Assembly (NCBI GenBank): GCA_030765805.1
Contig: JAVCDH010000032.1
Coordinates: forward strand, 1-62,840
Source of the DNA: Candidatus Euphemobacter frigidus
Lineage (GTDB): Bacteria > Auribacterota > Erginobacteria > Erginobacterales > Erginobacteraceae
Length of the DNA stretch: 62,840 nucleotides
Direction of reading: 5' to 3'
The notes below the pieces were generated by a model, which saw nothing but the letters and a program-made list of their open reading frames with translations, searched no databases and was not told the origin of the DNA. The position numbers and the translations under genes are program-made. This document shows, one piece after another, positions 25,970 through 36,721 of this stretch. Position 1 is the first letter of the stretch; the number at the start of each line of letters is the position of its first letter.

Positions 25970-27259
25970 ATGCGTCGGATAAATATCGGTTTGATCGGGT
26001 GGGGCACCGTGGGAACGGGGGTGATTAAGATTCTCCGCTCAAATGCCGCCCACATCTCTCGTCGAACGGGGGTCTCCCTCCGGATTCGTCGGGTGGCCGA
26101 CCTCGATTTAAAAAGGGTTCGGGGAATAAAAATTCCGCCGTCCATCTTAACTCGGAAAGCTTCGCAGATCATAGAAGATCCCGAGATCCAAGTTGTAGTC
26201 GAACTGACGGGAGGCCTGGAGTCGGCCCAAGAGCTTATCATCGAGTCATTGCGTAAGGGCAAGCAGGTCGTAACGGCTAACAAGGCATTGCTGGCCCGGA
26301 AAGGAAAGATCCTATTTCGTGAGGCAAGAAAAAATAACCGCCGGATCTTTTTCGAAGCCTCGGTCGGAGGGGGGATCCCGATTATTAAAATCCTCCAGGA
26401 AGGCCTGGCGGCCAATAAAATTTCTTCCGTTCTGGGGATTATCAACGGAACAACCAATTACATTCTCTCCCGGATGACCGAAGATCGAATTTCGCTGGAG
26501 ATGGCACTGCAAGAGGCTCAAATCAACGGTTATGCCGAGAAAGACCCCACTCTCGATTTGAGTGGGGTCGATTCAGCCCATAAGCTGGTTCTTCTGGCTT
26601 CTCTCGCCTTCGGCGGATGGATTGATCTCAAGAAAGTATACGTCGAGGGGATTAACGAGATAACGGATGAAGATATTGAATATACCGGTGGACTTGGTTA
26701 CACGATCAAGTTGCTGGCCATTGCCAAGCAGACTGCTTCCGGCGTGGATGCCAGAGTTCATCCTACATTGGTCAACCGGCACCACCTCCTGGCTTCGGTA
26801 GACGGGGTATTCAACGCCATCTATCTGGAGGGCGATTATAGTGACCGGCAGATCTTTCAGGGGAAGGGAGCCGGAGAAGGGCCGACCGCCAGCGCGATCG
26901 TAGCCGATCTTATCGAAGCGGGCAAAGAAATCTTGACCGGCAATCTCAATGGACCGGGATCATTACTGATCGATGACGATCTCAAAATGGCCTCGATGGG
27001 CGAAGTAGAGTGCCGACACTATATTAGAATACCGGCGGTCGACCGACCGGGGGTGCTGGCTCAAATAGCCAGTATCCTGGGCTCCTTCAACATCAGTATC
27101 GCTTCGGTTATCCAGAGGGGGCAAAGAAGGAGAGGGGTCGTTCCGATTATCCTGATGACCCACCTGGCCAAGGAAAAAGCACTTAAGAAAGCCGTTGCCC
27201 GGATCAGTCGATTACCCATGGTAAAGGGTCGACCCCTGAGATTAAGAGTAGAGGATTGA
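25970..27259 (+). CDS. hom: Homoserine dehydrogenase
   Basis: 429 residues in the three expected domains: NAD(P)-binding (LIGWGTVGTGVI), catalytic (VTANKALLA, FEASVGGGIPII, INGTTNYIL, YAEKDPTLD) and a C-terminal ACT domain (VDRPGVLAQIASILG) for feedback control, probably by threonine. It reduces aspartate semialdehyde to homoserine. A TTGGAGGA-type ribosome site precedes the ATG. It heads a tight operon with an apgM-like gene, lysC and cimA. Confidence 0.97.
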   Translation: MRRINIGLIGWGTVGTGVIKILRSNAAHISRRTGVSLRIRRVADLDLKRVRGIKIPPSILTRKASQIIEDPEIQVVVELTGGLESAQELIIESLRKGKQVVTANKALLARKGKILFREARKNNRRIFFEASVGGGIPIIKILQEGLAANKISSVLGIINGTTNYILSRMTEDRISLEMALQEAQINGYAEKDPTLDLSGVDSAHKLVLLASLAFGGWIDLKKVYVEGINEITDEDIEYTGGLGYTIKLLAIAKQTASGVDARVHPTLVNRHHLLASVDGVFNAIYLEGDYSDRQIFQGKGAGEGPTASAIVADLIEAGKEILTGNLNGPGSLLIDDDLKMASMGEVECRHYIRIPAVDRPGVLAQIASILGSFNISIASVIQRGQRRRGVVPIILMTHLAKEKALKKAVARISRLPMVKGRPLRLRVED

Positions 27260-27271
27260 CCAAACACTTCA

Positions 27272-28471
27272 ATGAAATACGTAATTGTACTGGGCGACGG
27301 GATGGCTGATTACCCTCTGGAGGAGTTGAAGGGGAAAACCCCTCTGGAATCCGCCGTCACGCCAAACCTGGACCGGCTGGCCCGTGAAGGGGCAGGGGGA
27401 AGGCTGAAGACCATCCCTTCGGGAATGAGACCGGGCAGTGATGTAGCCAATCTCTCCATTCTGGGTTACAACCCCGCGCGTTATTATACCGGACGGGGTC
27501 CGCTGGAAGCAGCCAGTCTGGGTATCTCCCTGGAAGATGATGAGATCGCCTTCCGCTGTAATCTGGTAACAGTGGCTGATAAGCTCCTGGTGGATTACAG
27601 CGCCGGGCATATCTCTTCCCGGGAGGGGGCCGTCCTGATAGCATTGCTGGAAGAACGACTGGGAGGGCAGGGGATCCGGTTCTATCCCGGCAAAAGCTAC
27701 CGTCATCTCCTGGTGGTCAAAGAGCAGTTGTTGGAGGAGGGGCACGGCTCATTAAAAACGGTCCCCCCGCATGATATTACCGGCCGGCATTATCAGCCGC
27801 ATCTTCCCCGGGGCCGCGGCTCCCGTTTTTTGAGGGACCTGATCGTCCAGTCCGGGGTTATCCTGGCTGACCGGGAGGTAAACGAAATCCGAATTGACCT
27901 GGGAGAAAATCCCGCTAATATGATCTGGCTCTGGGGGGAAGGGAAACGCGCCATCCTGGAACAGTTCAGGGAAAAATTTGGATTGAGCGGGGCACTGATC
28001 TCGGCGGTAGATCTGCTGGGAGGAATCGCTCGGATTATCGGTCTTGATATCATCGATGTCCCCGGAGCTACCGGATATTTTGATACCGATTATCCCGGCA
28101 AAGGCCGGGGTGCCCTCGAAGCTTTGGAAGAACATGACTTCGTCTATCTCCATGTCGAGGCCCCTGATGAGGCGGGCCACGCTGGAAATATCACCGAAAA
28201 AATGAAGGCCATCGAGCGCATCGATGAGGATATTGTGGGCCCCCTCATGGCTGCTCGGAAAGAATATCCGGAATTGCGGATCGCTGTTCTCCCCGATCAC
28301 GCCACCCCCATCTCAGTCCGGACACACGTTTCCGATCCGGTACCCTTCGCGATATGGGGAAGCGGGGTCAAAAGCGACCGGATGGAGTCTTTTAGCGAGA
28401 AAGAGGCCCACCAGGGACGGTTCCGACCGCGGAGCGGGCATAAGTTTATACCATTGCTCTTGAGCATATAA
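27272..28471 (+). CDS. ApgM-family protein, probable homoserine kinase analogue
   Basis: 399 residues of the archaeal-type cofactor-independent phosphoglycerate mutase family (alkaline phosphatase superfamily). The start KYVIVLGDGMADYP carries the metal/nucleophile region, followed by SDVANLSILGY, RCNLVTV and the late HVEAPDEAGHAG and LPDHATPI metal ligands. Its place between hom and lysC, with no thrB nearby, matches the known proposal that this subgroup phosphorylates homoserine. Phosphoglycerate mutase activity is the alternative. The family assignment is firm; the homoserine kinase role is inferred from context. Confidence 0.85.
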   Translation: MKYVIVLGDGMADYPLEELKGKTPLESAVTPNLDRLAREGAGGRLKTIPSGMRPGSDVANLSILGYNPARYYTGRGPLEAASLGISLEDDEIAFRCNLVTVADKLLVDYSAGHISSREGAVLIALLEERLGGQGIRFYPGKSYRHLLVVKEQLLEEGHGSLKTVPPHDITGRHYQPHLPRGRGSRFLRDLIVQSGVILADREVNEIRIDLGENPANMIWLWGEGKRAILEQFREKFGLSGALISAVDLLGGIARIIGLDIIDVPGATGYFDTDYPGKGRGALEALEEHDFVYLHVEAPDEAGHAGNITEKMKAIERIDEDIVGPLMAARKEYPELRIAVLPDHATPISVRTHVSDPVPFAIWGSGVKSDRMESFSEKEAHQGRFRPRSGHKFIPLLLSI

Positions 28472-28481
28472 GTACAATTTC

Positions 28482-29714
28482 ATGAATATTACCGTACAAA
28501 AATATGGCGGCACATCGGTAGCCGATATAGAACGGATTAAAGATGTCGCCCGGAGGGTCATCCGGTCCAAAAAGCCGGATCAGGGTCTGGTGGTAGTGGT
28601 CTCCGCCATGGAGGGAACAACGGATGATTTAATCCGCCGGGCGGAAGAGATCACTCCGGTCCCTTCCGAACGGGAGATGGATCAGTTAATCTCAACCGGA
28701 GAGCAGATCTCGGCGGCGCTCCTGACAATGGCCATTCAATATGCCGGGTTTCCAGCCGTATCTCTCACCGGCATCCAGGTGGGAATATTGACTGATGATA
28801 GCCACACCAAGGCCAGAATCTTCAAGATCGACCCCCGGAAAATTTTTGAACTGTTGGACCAGGATACGATCGTGGTTGTTGCCGGGTTCCAGGGTATAAA
28901 CCTAAAAAAAGACGTTACCACACTGGGACGCGGTGGTTCCGATACTACGGCCGTGGCCCTGGCCGCGGTCTTGAAGGCTGAAGTCTGTGAGATCTATACC
29001 GATGTCGCCGGCGTATATACCGCTGATCCCCGGATCGTTCCCGGGGCCTTCAAGTTAGACCGGATCAGCTATGATGAGATGCTGGAACTGGCCAGTCTGG
29101 GAGCGAAAGTGATCCAGAACCGGGCGGTTGAGTTCGCCAAAAAATTCCATGTCACGCTGCATGTCCGGTCCAGCTTTATTGAAGACGAAGGAACATTTGT
29201 CACCGAGGAGGTGGATACCATGTCTATGGAGCAGGTCGTCATCCGGGGGGTAACCCTTACCTTGGACGAAGCAAAACTAACGATTACTCTCGTTCCGGAC
29301 ACTCCCGGAATAGCCGCTCATATCTTTAAGAGCATCGCCCAAGCCAATATTAATGTCGATATGATAATTCAAAATGTCAGCGAGAAAGGTTTCACAGACG
29401 TCTCTTTCACCGTCCCCCGACCAGAACTGGTCAAGACCAAAAATCTGCTGGAAAACATCTCCGGTGAGATCCGGGCGGGCAAGGTAACAGTAGAAGAGAA
29501 GATCGCCAAGGTCTCCATTGTCGGCGTAGGGATGAAGAGCCATCCGGGAGTCGCGGCCATTATGTTTGAAGCACTGGCCGAGGAAGGGATTAATATCATG
29601 ATGATCAGTACTTCGGAGATCAAGATCTCCTGCGTAGTCCGGGCGAAGGATGGAGAGCGGGCGGTTCGGGCTCTTCACCAAGCCTTTGACCTTGACCGGA
29701 AACAGTCAAAATGA
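28482..29714 (+). CDS. lysC: Aspartate kinase
   Basis: 410 residues, the monofunctional type. The N-terminal kinase domain has [11 protein letters not shown], the catalytic region [15 protein letters not shown] and [13 protein letters not shown]. Two C-terminal ACT domains ([38 protein letters not shown]) bind lysine and/or threonine. It phosphorylates aspartate for lysine, threonine and methionine synthesis. The stop overlaps the cimA start by four bases. Confidence 0.97.
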   Translation: MNITVQKYGGTSVADIERIKDVARRVIRSKKPDQGLVVVVSAMEGTTDDLIRRAEEITPVPSEREMDQLISTGEQISAALLTMAIQYAGFPAVSLTGIQVGILTDDSHTKARIFKIDPRKIFELLDQDTIVVVAGFQGINLKKDVTTLGRGGSDTTAVALAAVLKAEVCEIYTDVAGVYTADPRIVPGAFKLDRISYDEMLELASLGAKVIQNRAVEFAKKFHVTLHVRSSFIEDEGTFVTEEVDTMSMEQVVIRGVTLTLDEAKLTITLVPDTPGIAAHIFKSIAQANINVDMIIQNVSEKGFTDVSFTVPRPELVKTKNLLENISGEIRAGKVTVEEKIAKVSIVGVGMKSHPGVAAIMFEALAEEGINIMMISTSEIKISCVVRAKDGERAVRALHQAFDLDRKQSK

Positions 29715-31285
29715 AAAAGATACTACTTTACGATACCACCCTGCGGGATGGTTCCCAGGCGGAGGGGATAAGCTTCTCACTGCCGGACAAGCTGAGAATC
29801 GCTTCCCGGCTTGATCAACTCGGCATTCACTACATTGAAGGAGGATGGCCGGGTTCCAACCCGAAAGACATGGCTTTCTTCAGGGATATTCGTCGCCACC
29901 CGCTGAAGCAGGCCAGAATCGCGGCTTTCGGGAGCACTCGCCGGGCCGGCCGGAAGGTGGAAAACGATGAGAATGTCATCTCACTGCTGGCGGCCCGTAC
30001 TCCAGTAATCACCATCTTCGGGAAGAGCTGGATGCTCCATGTCAATGATGTGCTCAGAGTAACGCCCGCGACCAATCTGGCCATGATAAGGGAAACGGTC
30101 GCCTACCTGAAGTCAAAGGGGAAAGAGGTTATCTATGACGCGGAACACTTCTTCGATGGATATAAGGATGATCCTAAGTACGCCCTGGCCACTCTCCGGG
30201 CGGCGGCGGACGCGGGCGCGGATTTTCTGGTTCCCTGCGACACCAACGGAGGATGCCTCCCGGAAGAGATAACTTCCATTCTTGAGGAGGTCGGAAGGCG
30301 CTTCTCGCTTCCGCTGGGAATCCATGCCCACAACGATGGGGGGCTGGGGGTGGCAAATACCCTGGCCGCCGTCCGGGCGGGGGCGATCATGGTCCAGGGA
30401 ACGATCAACGGCTACGGGGAACGAACCGGGAACGCCGATCTCTGCACGATCATCCCCAATCTGGTCCTGAAGATGAAGCGGGCGGCTCTTGATCGGCGGA
30501 AACTGAAAAAATTGGAGGAGATCTCCCGCTTTGTTGATGAGATGGCTAACGTCACACCAAATCCCCGGGCCCCTTTTATCGGAAAGAGCGCTTTCGCCCA
30601 TAAAGGCGGGATGCACGTGGACGCGGTTCGCAAGAACCCTCAAACTTTTGAACATATCGATCCCGCGGCGGTCGGGAACCGCCGTCGAATTCTGGTATCG
30701 GAACTTTCGGGGAAGAGCAATATAATCCTCAAAGCCATAGAGTTCGGGGTCGATCTGGGAAAAGAGACACCGGAAACCGGAAGGATCCTGCAGGAACTCA
30801 AGCGACTGGGCGAAGAAGGATATGAATTTGAAGGAGCCGACGCCTCCTTCCGGATCTTGATCCAGAAAGCGCTACACAGACACAAGACGTTCTTTGAACT
30901 GGAAGGGTTCCGGGTGATTGTGGAGAAGCACAAAGATCGGCCTCCTCTCTCCGAGGCCACGGTAAAGATCAGGGTCGGGGAGAGAAGCGAACTATCCGCC
31001 GGAGAGGGGGACGGCCCGGTCAACGCCCTTGACAATGCCCTGCGGAAAGTCCTTCGGAAATTCTATCCTCAGATTAAGGAGGTTCACCTGGCGGATTTCA
31101 AGGTCCGGGACCTGGACGCGGCGGCCGGGACCGCGGCCAAGGTGAGGGTTTTGATCCAGAGTCAGGATAAAAATGATATCTGGGGAACGGTCGGAGTCTC
31201 CAAAAATATTATCGAAGCAAGCTGGCAAGCCCTGGTTGACAGCGTCGATTATAAATTACTGAAGGACCGGACAAGACGAAAGTAA
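29711..31285 (+). CDS. cimA: (R)-citramalate synthase
   Basis: 524 residues. TIM-barrel catalytic domain with [29 protein letters not shown] and [19 protein letters not shown], then the [10 protein letters not shown] region and a C-terminal LeuA-dimer-type regulatory domain. The [10 protein letters not shown] signature fits the citramalate synthase branch rather than isopropylmalate synthase. It condenses pyruvate and acetyl-CoA toward 2-ketobutyrate, so isoleucine can be made without threonine deaminase. Coupled to lysC by a 4-base overlap. Confidence 0.95.
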   Translation: MKKILLYDTTLRDGSQAEGISFSLPDKLRIASRLDQLGIHYIEGGWPGSNPKDMAFFRDIRRHPLKQARIAAFGSTRRAGRKVENDENVISLLAARTPVITIFGKSWMLHVNDVLRVTPATNLAMIRETVAYLKSKGKEVIYDAEHFFDGYKDDPKYALATLRAAADAGADFLVPCDTNGGCLPEEITSILEEVGRRFSLPLGIHAHNDGGLGVANTLAAVRAGAIMVQGTINGYGERTGNADLCTIIPNLVLKMKRAALDRRKLKKLEEISRFVDEMANVTPNPRAPFIGKSAFAHKGGMHVDAVRKNPQTFEHIDPAAVGNRRRILVSELSGKSNIILKAIEFGVDLGKETPETGRILQELKRLGEEGYEFEGADASFRILIQKALHRHKTFFELEGFRVIVEKHKDRPPLSEATVKIRVGERSELSAGEGDGPVNALDNALRKVLRKFYPQIKEVHLADFKVRDLDAAAGTAAKVRVLIQSQDKNDIWGTVGVSKNIIEASWQALVDSVDYKLLKDRTRRK

Positions 31286-31292
31286 TTTTATT

Positions 31293-33926
31293 ATGGCGCC
31301 TGACCAACAAATTAATTCCTCCTGGCCGAGCCGTTATAACCCGAACCAGGTAGAGAGAGATATCTACCGCCTCTGGGAGGACCATGACTGCTTTACCGCT
31401 TCTCCCGGTAGTCCGAATCCCTACGTCATTGTTATCCCCCCTCCCAATATTACCGGCATTCTTACCATGGGCCATGTCCTGAATAATACCCTTCAGGATA
31501 TTCTTATCCGCTGGCAGAGAATGCGGGGCCGGGAAGCGCTCTGGCTGCCGGGCACCGACCATGCCGGAATCGCCACTCAGAATGTGGTGGAGAAGAAGCT
31601 CGCCGGAGATGGGATCACCCGGGAGAGATTGGGCCGGGAGAAGTTTATTCGCCGGGTCTGGGAATGGAAAGCGAAATACGGCGGAACGATTATCAAACAG
31701 CTGAAAAAATTAGGTTGCTCCTGTGACTGGTCGCGGGAGCGGTTCACTCTTGATCCCGGTCTCTCCCGGGCGGTTCGGGAAGTATTTATTACTCTCTACC
31801 GGAAGGGACTTGTCTATCGGGGCTCTTACCTGATCAACTGGTGCCCCCGCTGCCATACAGCCCTCTCCGATGAAGAGGTTGAACATGAGGAGAAGTCCGG
31901 CTCGCTCTGGTATATCCGTTATCCACTGAAAGATAACGACGGCTGGATAACGGTAGCCACGACACGACCGGAGACGATGCTGGGAGATACCGCGGTCGCG
32001 GTCCATCCCGAAGATAGCCGTTACCGCTCCCTGATCGGGAGAACGGTCGTTCTTCCTTTTGTGGAGCGAGAGATCCCGATCATCGCCGATGATTCTGTCG
32101 ACTCCCGTTTCGGAACCGGAGCGGTCAAGGTCACTCCGGCTCACGATCCCAATGATTATTTACTTGGTAAACGCCACAACCTTCCGGAGATGGTGGTTAT
32201 GGATACCTCCGCCCGGATGAACGAGAACGCCGGAGCGGAATTCAAGGGCTTAGACCGGTTTGAATGCCGTGACCGGCTTGTTGCCCGGCTGAAAGACCTG
32301 AATCTTCTGGAAAAAGTTGAGGATCACACCCACGCCGTCGGCCAGTGCTACCGGTGTCACACGGTTATTGAACCATACCATTCCGTTCAGTGGTTTGTGC
32401 GGATGAAGCCTCTGGCTGAGCCCGCGCTCCAGGCAGTTCGGGAAGGAGAGATCACCTTCTATCCCGAGCGCTGGGTCAAGGTGTATCAGCACTGGATGGA
32501 GAATATCCGCGATTGGTGCATAAGCCGTCAACTATGGTGGGGACATCGAATTCCCGCGTGGTACCGGGGCGACGAGATCTATGTTGGAGAAGCTCCTCCC
32601 GAAGGTTCCGGGTGGAGGCAGGATGAAGATGTTCTCGACACCTGGTTCTCTTCCTGGCTCTGGCCTTTCTCGACCCTGGGGTGGCCTGATGAGACCCCCG
32701 ATCTCAAAGCCTTCTATCCTACCTCCGATCTGGTCACCGGGCCTGATATTATCTTCTTCTGGGTAGCCCGGATGATCATGGCGGGATTGGAATTCCGGGG
32801 AGAAGTTCCATTTCGAAAGGTCTATTTTACCGGAATTATTCGGGACATGGAGGGACGGAAGATGAGCAAGTCGCTGGGTAACTCCCCCGACCCCCTGGAC
32901 GTAATCGATAAATACGGGGCGGATGCCCTTCGCTTTACTATTGCCCGCCTCTCGCCGATCGGGCAGGACATTTACTACTCGAACTCCCTCTGCGAGCTGG
33001 GAAGAAACTTTTCCAATAAGATCTGGAATGCCTCCCGCTTTGTAGCCGGTCAGTCAAAGGGAGAGAATAGTGCCGATCCCCGCCGGAACAGATCACTCCT
33101 TTCTCTCGATGACCGGTATATTCTTGACCGGCTGGAGCGGACTATTGCAGACTGCCATAATTCTCTTCGCCGTTTTCATTTCAATGACACGGCGGTCGGA
33201 CTCTACGATTTTTTCTGGCATCATTTCTGTGACCGTTACATAGAGAGCGCCAAGTTTTATCTCTCGGTGGAGGGGGATGAACGTCAGGCGGTTGTCCGGG
33301 GTGTATTATTCGAAGTCCTGACCGGCTCCTTGAAGCTGCTTCACCCTTTCATGCCTTTCATAACCGAGGAGATCTGGCGACACCTGGGACAAGATTCACT
33401 GCTGATCCGGGCCGCGTGGCCGGAAATGGAGAAAGAGCTGCTCTTCCCGGAAGTCCGGGAACTCGCCGGGTTGAAGTATGATATCATAAGCGGGGCTCGC
33501 AACCTGCGGAAAGAATACGAGCTGCCGGTCTCGCGAAAGGTGACATTTGTTCTCAAGCCGTCTACCGGGAGAGAGGCGGAAGTTCTGGCAGTGGAGGCGG
33601 CTAACATGGGGGCTCTGATAAAAAACTGCCTGATCACGGTCGAGACCGGATACCAGCCATCGAAGACAATCCCTTCTTCCCTGGTCTCGGGCTGTGAAAT
33701 CTATATGCCCCTGGAAGGGGTCATTGATCCGGCCGCGGAACGGGAGAAGTTTGAAAAAAAACTCAAACAGACCGTCGGGGCTTTGAATCGGGTCCGGGCC
33801 CGTCTGGATAATGCCGATTTTCTTACCAAGGCCCCGGTCTGGATCCGGGAAAAAAACCGAAGCCGCCAGGAAGAACTCACTCAAGAAGTAGCGACTTTGA
33901 AAAAAATCTTATCTACTATAAAGTAG
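31293..33926 (+). CDS. valS: Valyl-tRNA synthetase
   Basis: 877 residues, full length. The HIGH-type motif appears as PPPNITGILTMGHVLN and the KMSKS motif as GRKMSKSLGNSPDP. The editing domain has TTRPETMLGDTAVAVHP. The anticodon-binding domain and a C-terminal coiled coil (residues ~810-875) follow. It starts seven bases after cimA, so the branched-chain synthesis gene and the valine synthetase share an operon. Confidence 0.98.
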   Translation: MAPDQQINSSWPSRYNPNQVERDIYRLWEDHDCFTASPGSPNPYVIVIPPPNITGILTMGHVLNNTLQDILIRWQRMRGREALWLPGTDHAGIATQNVVEKKLAGDGITRERLGREKFIRRVWEWKAKYGGTIIKQLKKLGCSCDWSRERFTLDPGLSRAVREVFITLYRKGLVYRGSYLINWCPRCHTALSDEEVEHEEKSGSLWYIRYPLKDNDGWITVATTRPETMLGDTAVAVHPEDSRYRSLIGRTVVLPFVEREIPIIADDSVDSRFGTGAVKVTPAHDPNDYLLGKRHNLPEMVVMDTSARMNENAGAEFKGLDRFECRDRLVARLKDLNLLEKVEDHTHAVGQCYRCHTVIEPYHSVQWFVRMKPLAEPALQAVREGEITFYPERWVKVYQHWMENIRDWCISRQLWWGHRIPAWYRGDEIYVGEAPPEGSGWRQDEDVLDTWFSSWLWPFSTLGWPDETPDLKAFYPTSDLVTGPDIIFFWVARMIMAGLEFRGEVPFRKVYFTGIIRDMEGRKMSKSLGNSPDPLDVIDKYGADALRFTIARLSPIGQDIYYSNSLCELGRNFSNKIWNASRFVAGQSKGENSADPRRNRSLLSLDDRYILDRLERTIADCHNSLRRFHFNDTAVGLYDFFWHHFCDRYIESAKFYLSVEGDERQAVVRGVLFEVLTGSLKLLHPFMPFITEEIWRHLGQDSLLIRAAWPEMEKELLFPEVRELAGLKYDIISGARNLRKEYELPVSRKVTFVLKPSTGREAEVLAVEAANMGALIKNCLITVETGYQPSKTIPSSLVSGCEIYMPLEGVIDPAAEREKFEKKLKQTVGALNRVRARLDNADFLTKAPVWIREKNRSRQEELTQEVATLKKILSTIK

Positions 33927-33972
33927 CGCCCCCCGATAAATCGGGGTAGATACCGGGGACTAATTTATAAAT

Positions 33973-34830
33973 ATGAATTTTGAGATATTTCATAACCTGG
34001 TTCAGCAAGCACTTGCCGAAGACATTGGCGGCGGTGACTTAACTACTACGGTTCTGATCGCCCCCGATGAGCGGGCCCGGGCGGTTCTCGTCGCCCGCCA
34101 AAGGTTGGTGGTGGCCGGACTGCCGCTGGCGGAGATGACGTTCAAAGAACTGGATCCGGAGCTATCCTGCCAACTCTCAGTCGAGGAGGGGGAGACAGTG
34201 GCTAAAGGCACGGTTCTGATGAGTGTGGAGGGGAGAGCCCGTCCGATCCTGACCGGTGAGAGAACGGCGCTTAACTTCCTCCAGCATCTCTGTGGAATCG
34301 CCACCTATACCAAACGTTTCGTTCACAAGCTAAAGGGAAGAAAGACCGTTGTCCTGGATACACGGAAGACGATCCCGGGTCTTCGCAAGCTTCAGAAATA
34401 CGCGGTGCTGATGGGGGGAGGGGAGAATCATCGTTTTGGGCTTTATGATTCCATACTGATCAAGGACAATCATCTGGCCCTGGTCGCCGGATCCGGACCC
34501 GGGAAGATTCAGAGAGCAATCCGGATGAGCCGGTCCGCGCTCCCTCACAAAGAGATTGAGATTGAGGTCGAAACCACAGAAGAACTACGGGAAGCTTTGG
34601 AGGCCGGGGCTGACGCTGTCCTGCTGGATAATTTTTCCCCGGAAGAACTGACCAATGCGGTAGAACTGACACGGGGAAGGACCCGGCTGGAGGCCTCCGG
34701 AGGAATCAACCTTCGATCAATATCCACAGTCGCGGCCTCCAAAGTGGAGAGCATCTCACTGGGTTGTTTAACGCATTCCGCTCCCGCCGCCGATATCGCT
34801 CTTGAACTCGAACTGGATCACTCCCTCTGA
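33973..34830 (+). CDS. nadC: Nicotinate-nucleotide pyrophosphorylase (carboxylating)
   Basis: 285 residues. Quinolinate phosphoribosyltransferase pattern: LAEDIGGGDLTT, GERTALNFLQHLCGIAT, LDTRKTIPGLR, KYAVLMGGGENHRFGLYDSILIKDNH, IEVETTEEL, DAVLLDNFSPEEL and LEASGGINL. It converts quinolinate and PRPP to NaMN in NAD synthesis. The short gap after valS contains a CCCCGATAAATCGGGG hairpin (33931-33946). Confidence 0.97.
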   Translation: MNFEIFHNLVQQALAEDIGGGDLTTTVLIAPDERARAVLVARQRLVVAGLPLAEMTFKELDPELSCQLSVEEGETVAKGTVLMSVEGRARPILTGERTALNFLQHLCGIATYTKRFVHKLKGRKTVVLDTRKTIPGLRKLQKYAVLMGGGENHRFGLYDSILIKDNHLALVAGSGPGKIQRAIRMSRSALPHKEIEIEVETTEELREALEAGADAVLLDNFSPEELTNAVELTRGRTRLEASGGINLRSISTVAASKVESISLGCLTHSAPAADIALELELDHSL

Positions 34831-34874
34831 CCTCTCCGGATAATATCTATTACGCGCCACCAGGGGACGTTTAC

Positions 34875-35630
34875 GTGAGCAAAAAAATACTCACTCTTGA
34901 TCTGGGAAATACTTCCCTCAGCGCCGGGCTCTGGGATGGGAGTGAACTGGTGGAAGACTGGTCTCTTCCCTTCTCCCCGGAGACCGTTATTGATAAATTC
35001 AAAACTATTCAGAAACGGGGCGGAGCTGACGCGGCAATCTTGGCCTCCGTGGTTCCGAAATTGAATGAACCACTTATCTCCCTCTGCCGGAGCGTGCTGG
35101 ACCTTGATTGCCGAATACTGGACGCAGATACCCCGACCGGCTTAAAGATCCGCTATCAATATCCGGAGCAGGTCGGGGCGGACCGCATCGCTAACGCGGT
35201 CGGGGCTTATCACGGTTACGGCGGCCCGGTTATCGTTGTCGATTTCGGGACCGCTATTACCTTTGATGTTATCTCAAAAAATTTTGAATACCTGGGCGGT
35301 GTGATCGCTCCCGGCCTGGAGATCTCCACCCAGGCGCTTTTCCAGAAGGCGGCGCTGTTGCCGAAAGTCAAGATATCGGTTCCCGAGAATGTACTGGGCC
35401 GGGATACGGCGGCGGCAATCCAATCAGGGATCTTCTGGGGAACGCTCGGCCTGGTGGAGCGAATTATCCGGGAGTTGAAGAAGGAACTGGGATGGGGGGA
35501 AGAGACCCGGTTGGTGGCTACCGGCGGACATTCCCGGCTGATCTTATCCCGCTCCCGCCTGATTGAAGATATCGATCCCTTCCTTACCCTCCGCGGACTC
35601 TATCTGATCGCTAAAATTTTTACGGAGTAA
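34875..35630 (+). CDS. coaX: Type III pantothenate kinase
   Basis: 251 residues. ASKHA-fold motifs LTLDLGNTSLSAGLW (phosphate loop), GADRIANAVGAYH, VVDFGTAITFDV and ATGGHSRL define CoaX, the first step of CoA synthesis in many bacteria. The start is GTG with AGGGGA upstream. Its last codons and stop form the left half of the hairpin 35613-35637, which carries the ribosome site of the next gene. Confidence 0.96.
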   Translation: MSKKILTLDLGNTSLSAGLWDGSELVEDWSLPFSPETVIDKFKTIQKRGGADAAILASVVPKLNEPLISLCRSVLDLDCRILDADTPTGLKIRYQYPEQVGADRIANAVGAYHGYGGPVIVVDFGTAITFDVISKNFEYLGGVIAPGLEISTQALFQKAALLPKVKISVPENVLGRDTAAAIQSGIFWGTLGLVERIIRELKKELGWGEETRLVATGGHSRLILSRSRLIEDIDPFLTLRGLYLIAKIFTE

Positions 35631-35637
35631 AAATTTT
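35613..35637 (+). promoter_or_regulatory. Hairpin with Shine-Dalgarno in the loop, before mnmA
   Basis: AAAATTTTTAC (35613-35623), GGA, GTAAAAATTTT (35627-35637): 11-bp perfect arms, with GGAG at the loop, ending three bases before the ATG. One of four such hairpins in the window. Confidence 0.65.
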
Positions 35638-35640
35638 ATA

Positions 35641-36696
35641 ATGAAGATAGGCATCGCATTAAGCGGGGGAAAAGACAGCAGTCTGGCGGCGGCTCTCCTC
35701 GGCCGGGAGGGACACCGGGTTGTCGGATACCATCTGCTCCTCTGCCCGGAAGAGTACGCTCCGTTCTCCGTCGATCATCAGTTGATCGTAGTACGACAGA
35801 TCTGTGAACTACTGGGGATTCAACTAAAAGTGATCGACGCTCGAACAGCCTTCCGCCGGGAGATTATGGATCCCTTCATCACAGCCTATGCCGCAGGGAA
35901 GACACCTAACCCCTGCATTCTCTGTAACCGCCTCTTAAAATTTGGCTTGCTCCTTGACACCGCACTGAAAGATGGCTGTGAAATGCTGGCTAGCGGCCAT
36001 TACGCCCGAATAGTCCGGAGGGGCCGATCTTTATTGAAGAAACCTATTGATCCCCGGCGGGACGAGTCTTACTTTCTTTTTCAGATATCACCCGGACAGC
36101 TATCCCGCCTCTGCTTTCCACTGGGGGATCGGACGATGGAAGAAATCGGTCGCCTGGCAGAGGAGCTTCTCCCCGGCTTTACTCCCTTGCCGGTAAGCCA
36201 GGAGGCCTGTTTTCTCTCCCGCTCCAGCCTGAAGCGATTCTTGAGAGATAATCTCCCCCCCATAGACAGACCGGGCGAGATTATTGATGCCGCGGGAAAG
36301 AAATTGGGGGAACATCCGGGTTACCACTTCTATACCGTGGGGCAGCGGAAAGGATTGAGTTCCGCTTCCGGAAAAAAAGGTCCTCTCTACGTTCTCCGGT
36401 TAATCCCCGAAAAAAATCAAGTCGTGGTGGGTGAGAAGAGAGAGCTTGCCTGTACCCGATTTCGAGCGGTTGAGCCGAACTGGCTCTCCATCCCTCCGCC
36501 AACCGGCCCCATCCAGGTGCAGGCCAAGATTAGATATGCCCATCCGGAAGCCGAAGCAATGGTAACTCCCCGGCCAAATGGCGGAGTGGTGGTTGAATTT
36601 ACCGCCCCTCAAGAAGCCCCCACACCGGGTCAGGCAGTAGTCTTCTACCAGGATGATACTCTACTGGGGGGCGCCTGGATAGATGAGATCTTTTAA
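35641..36696 (+). CDS. mnmA: tRNA-specific 2-thiouridylase (MnmA/TrmU family)
   Basis: 351 residues. PP-loop ALSGGKDSSLAAALL (K replaces the usual V in SGGVDSS). The catalytic-cysteine region is TPNPCILCNRLLKFG (C95 aligns with the usual catalytic Cys; C92 is extra). The second cysteine is in SQEACFLSRSSLKRFL, and TVGQRKGL with the C-terminal barrel follows. It should thiolate U34 of tRNA. The variant PP-loop and second-Cys context mark a diverged branch, so a related sulfur-transfer substrate is possible. Confidence 0.88.
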   Translation: MKIGIALSGGKDSSLAAALLGREGHRVVGYHLLLCPEEYAPFSVDHQLIVVRQICELLGIQLKVIDARTAFRREIMDPFITAYAAGKTPNPCILCNRLLKFGLLLDTALKDGCEMLASGHYARIVRRGRSLLKKPIDPRRDESYFLFQISPGQLSRLCFPLGDRTMEEIGRLAEELLPGFTPLPVSQEACFLSRSSLKRFLRDNLPPIDRPGEIIDAAGKKLGEHPGYHFYTVGQRKGLSSASGKKGPLYVLRLIPEKNQVVVGEKRELACTRFRAVEPNWLSIPPPTGPIQVQAKIRYAHPEAEAMVTPRPNGGVVVEFTAPQEAPTPGQAVVFYQDDTLLGGAWIDEIF

Positions 36697-36721
36697 CTTA
36701 CTGCTTCGGAATTTCAATAAT

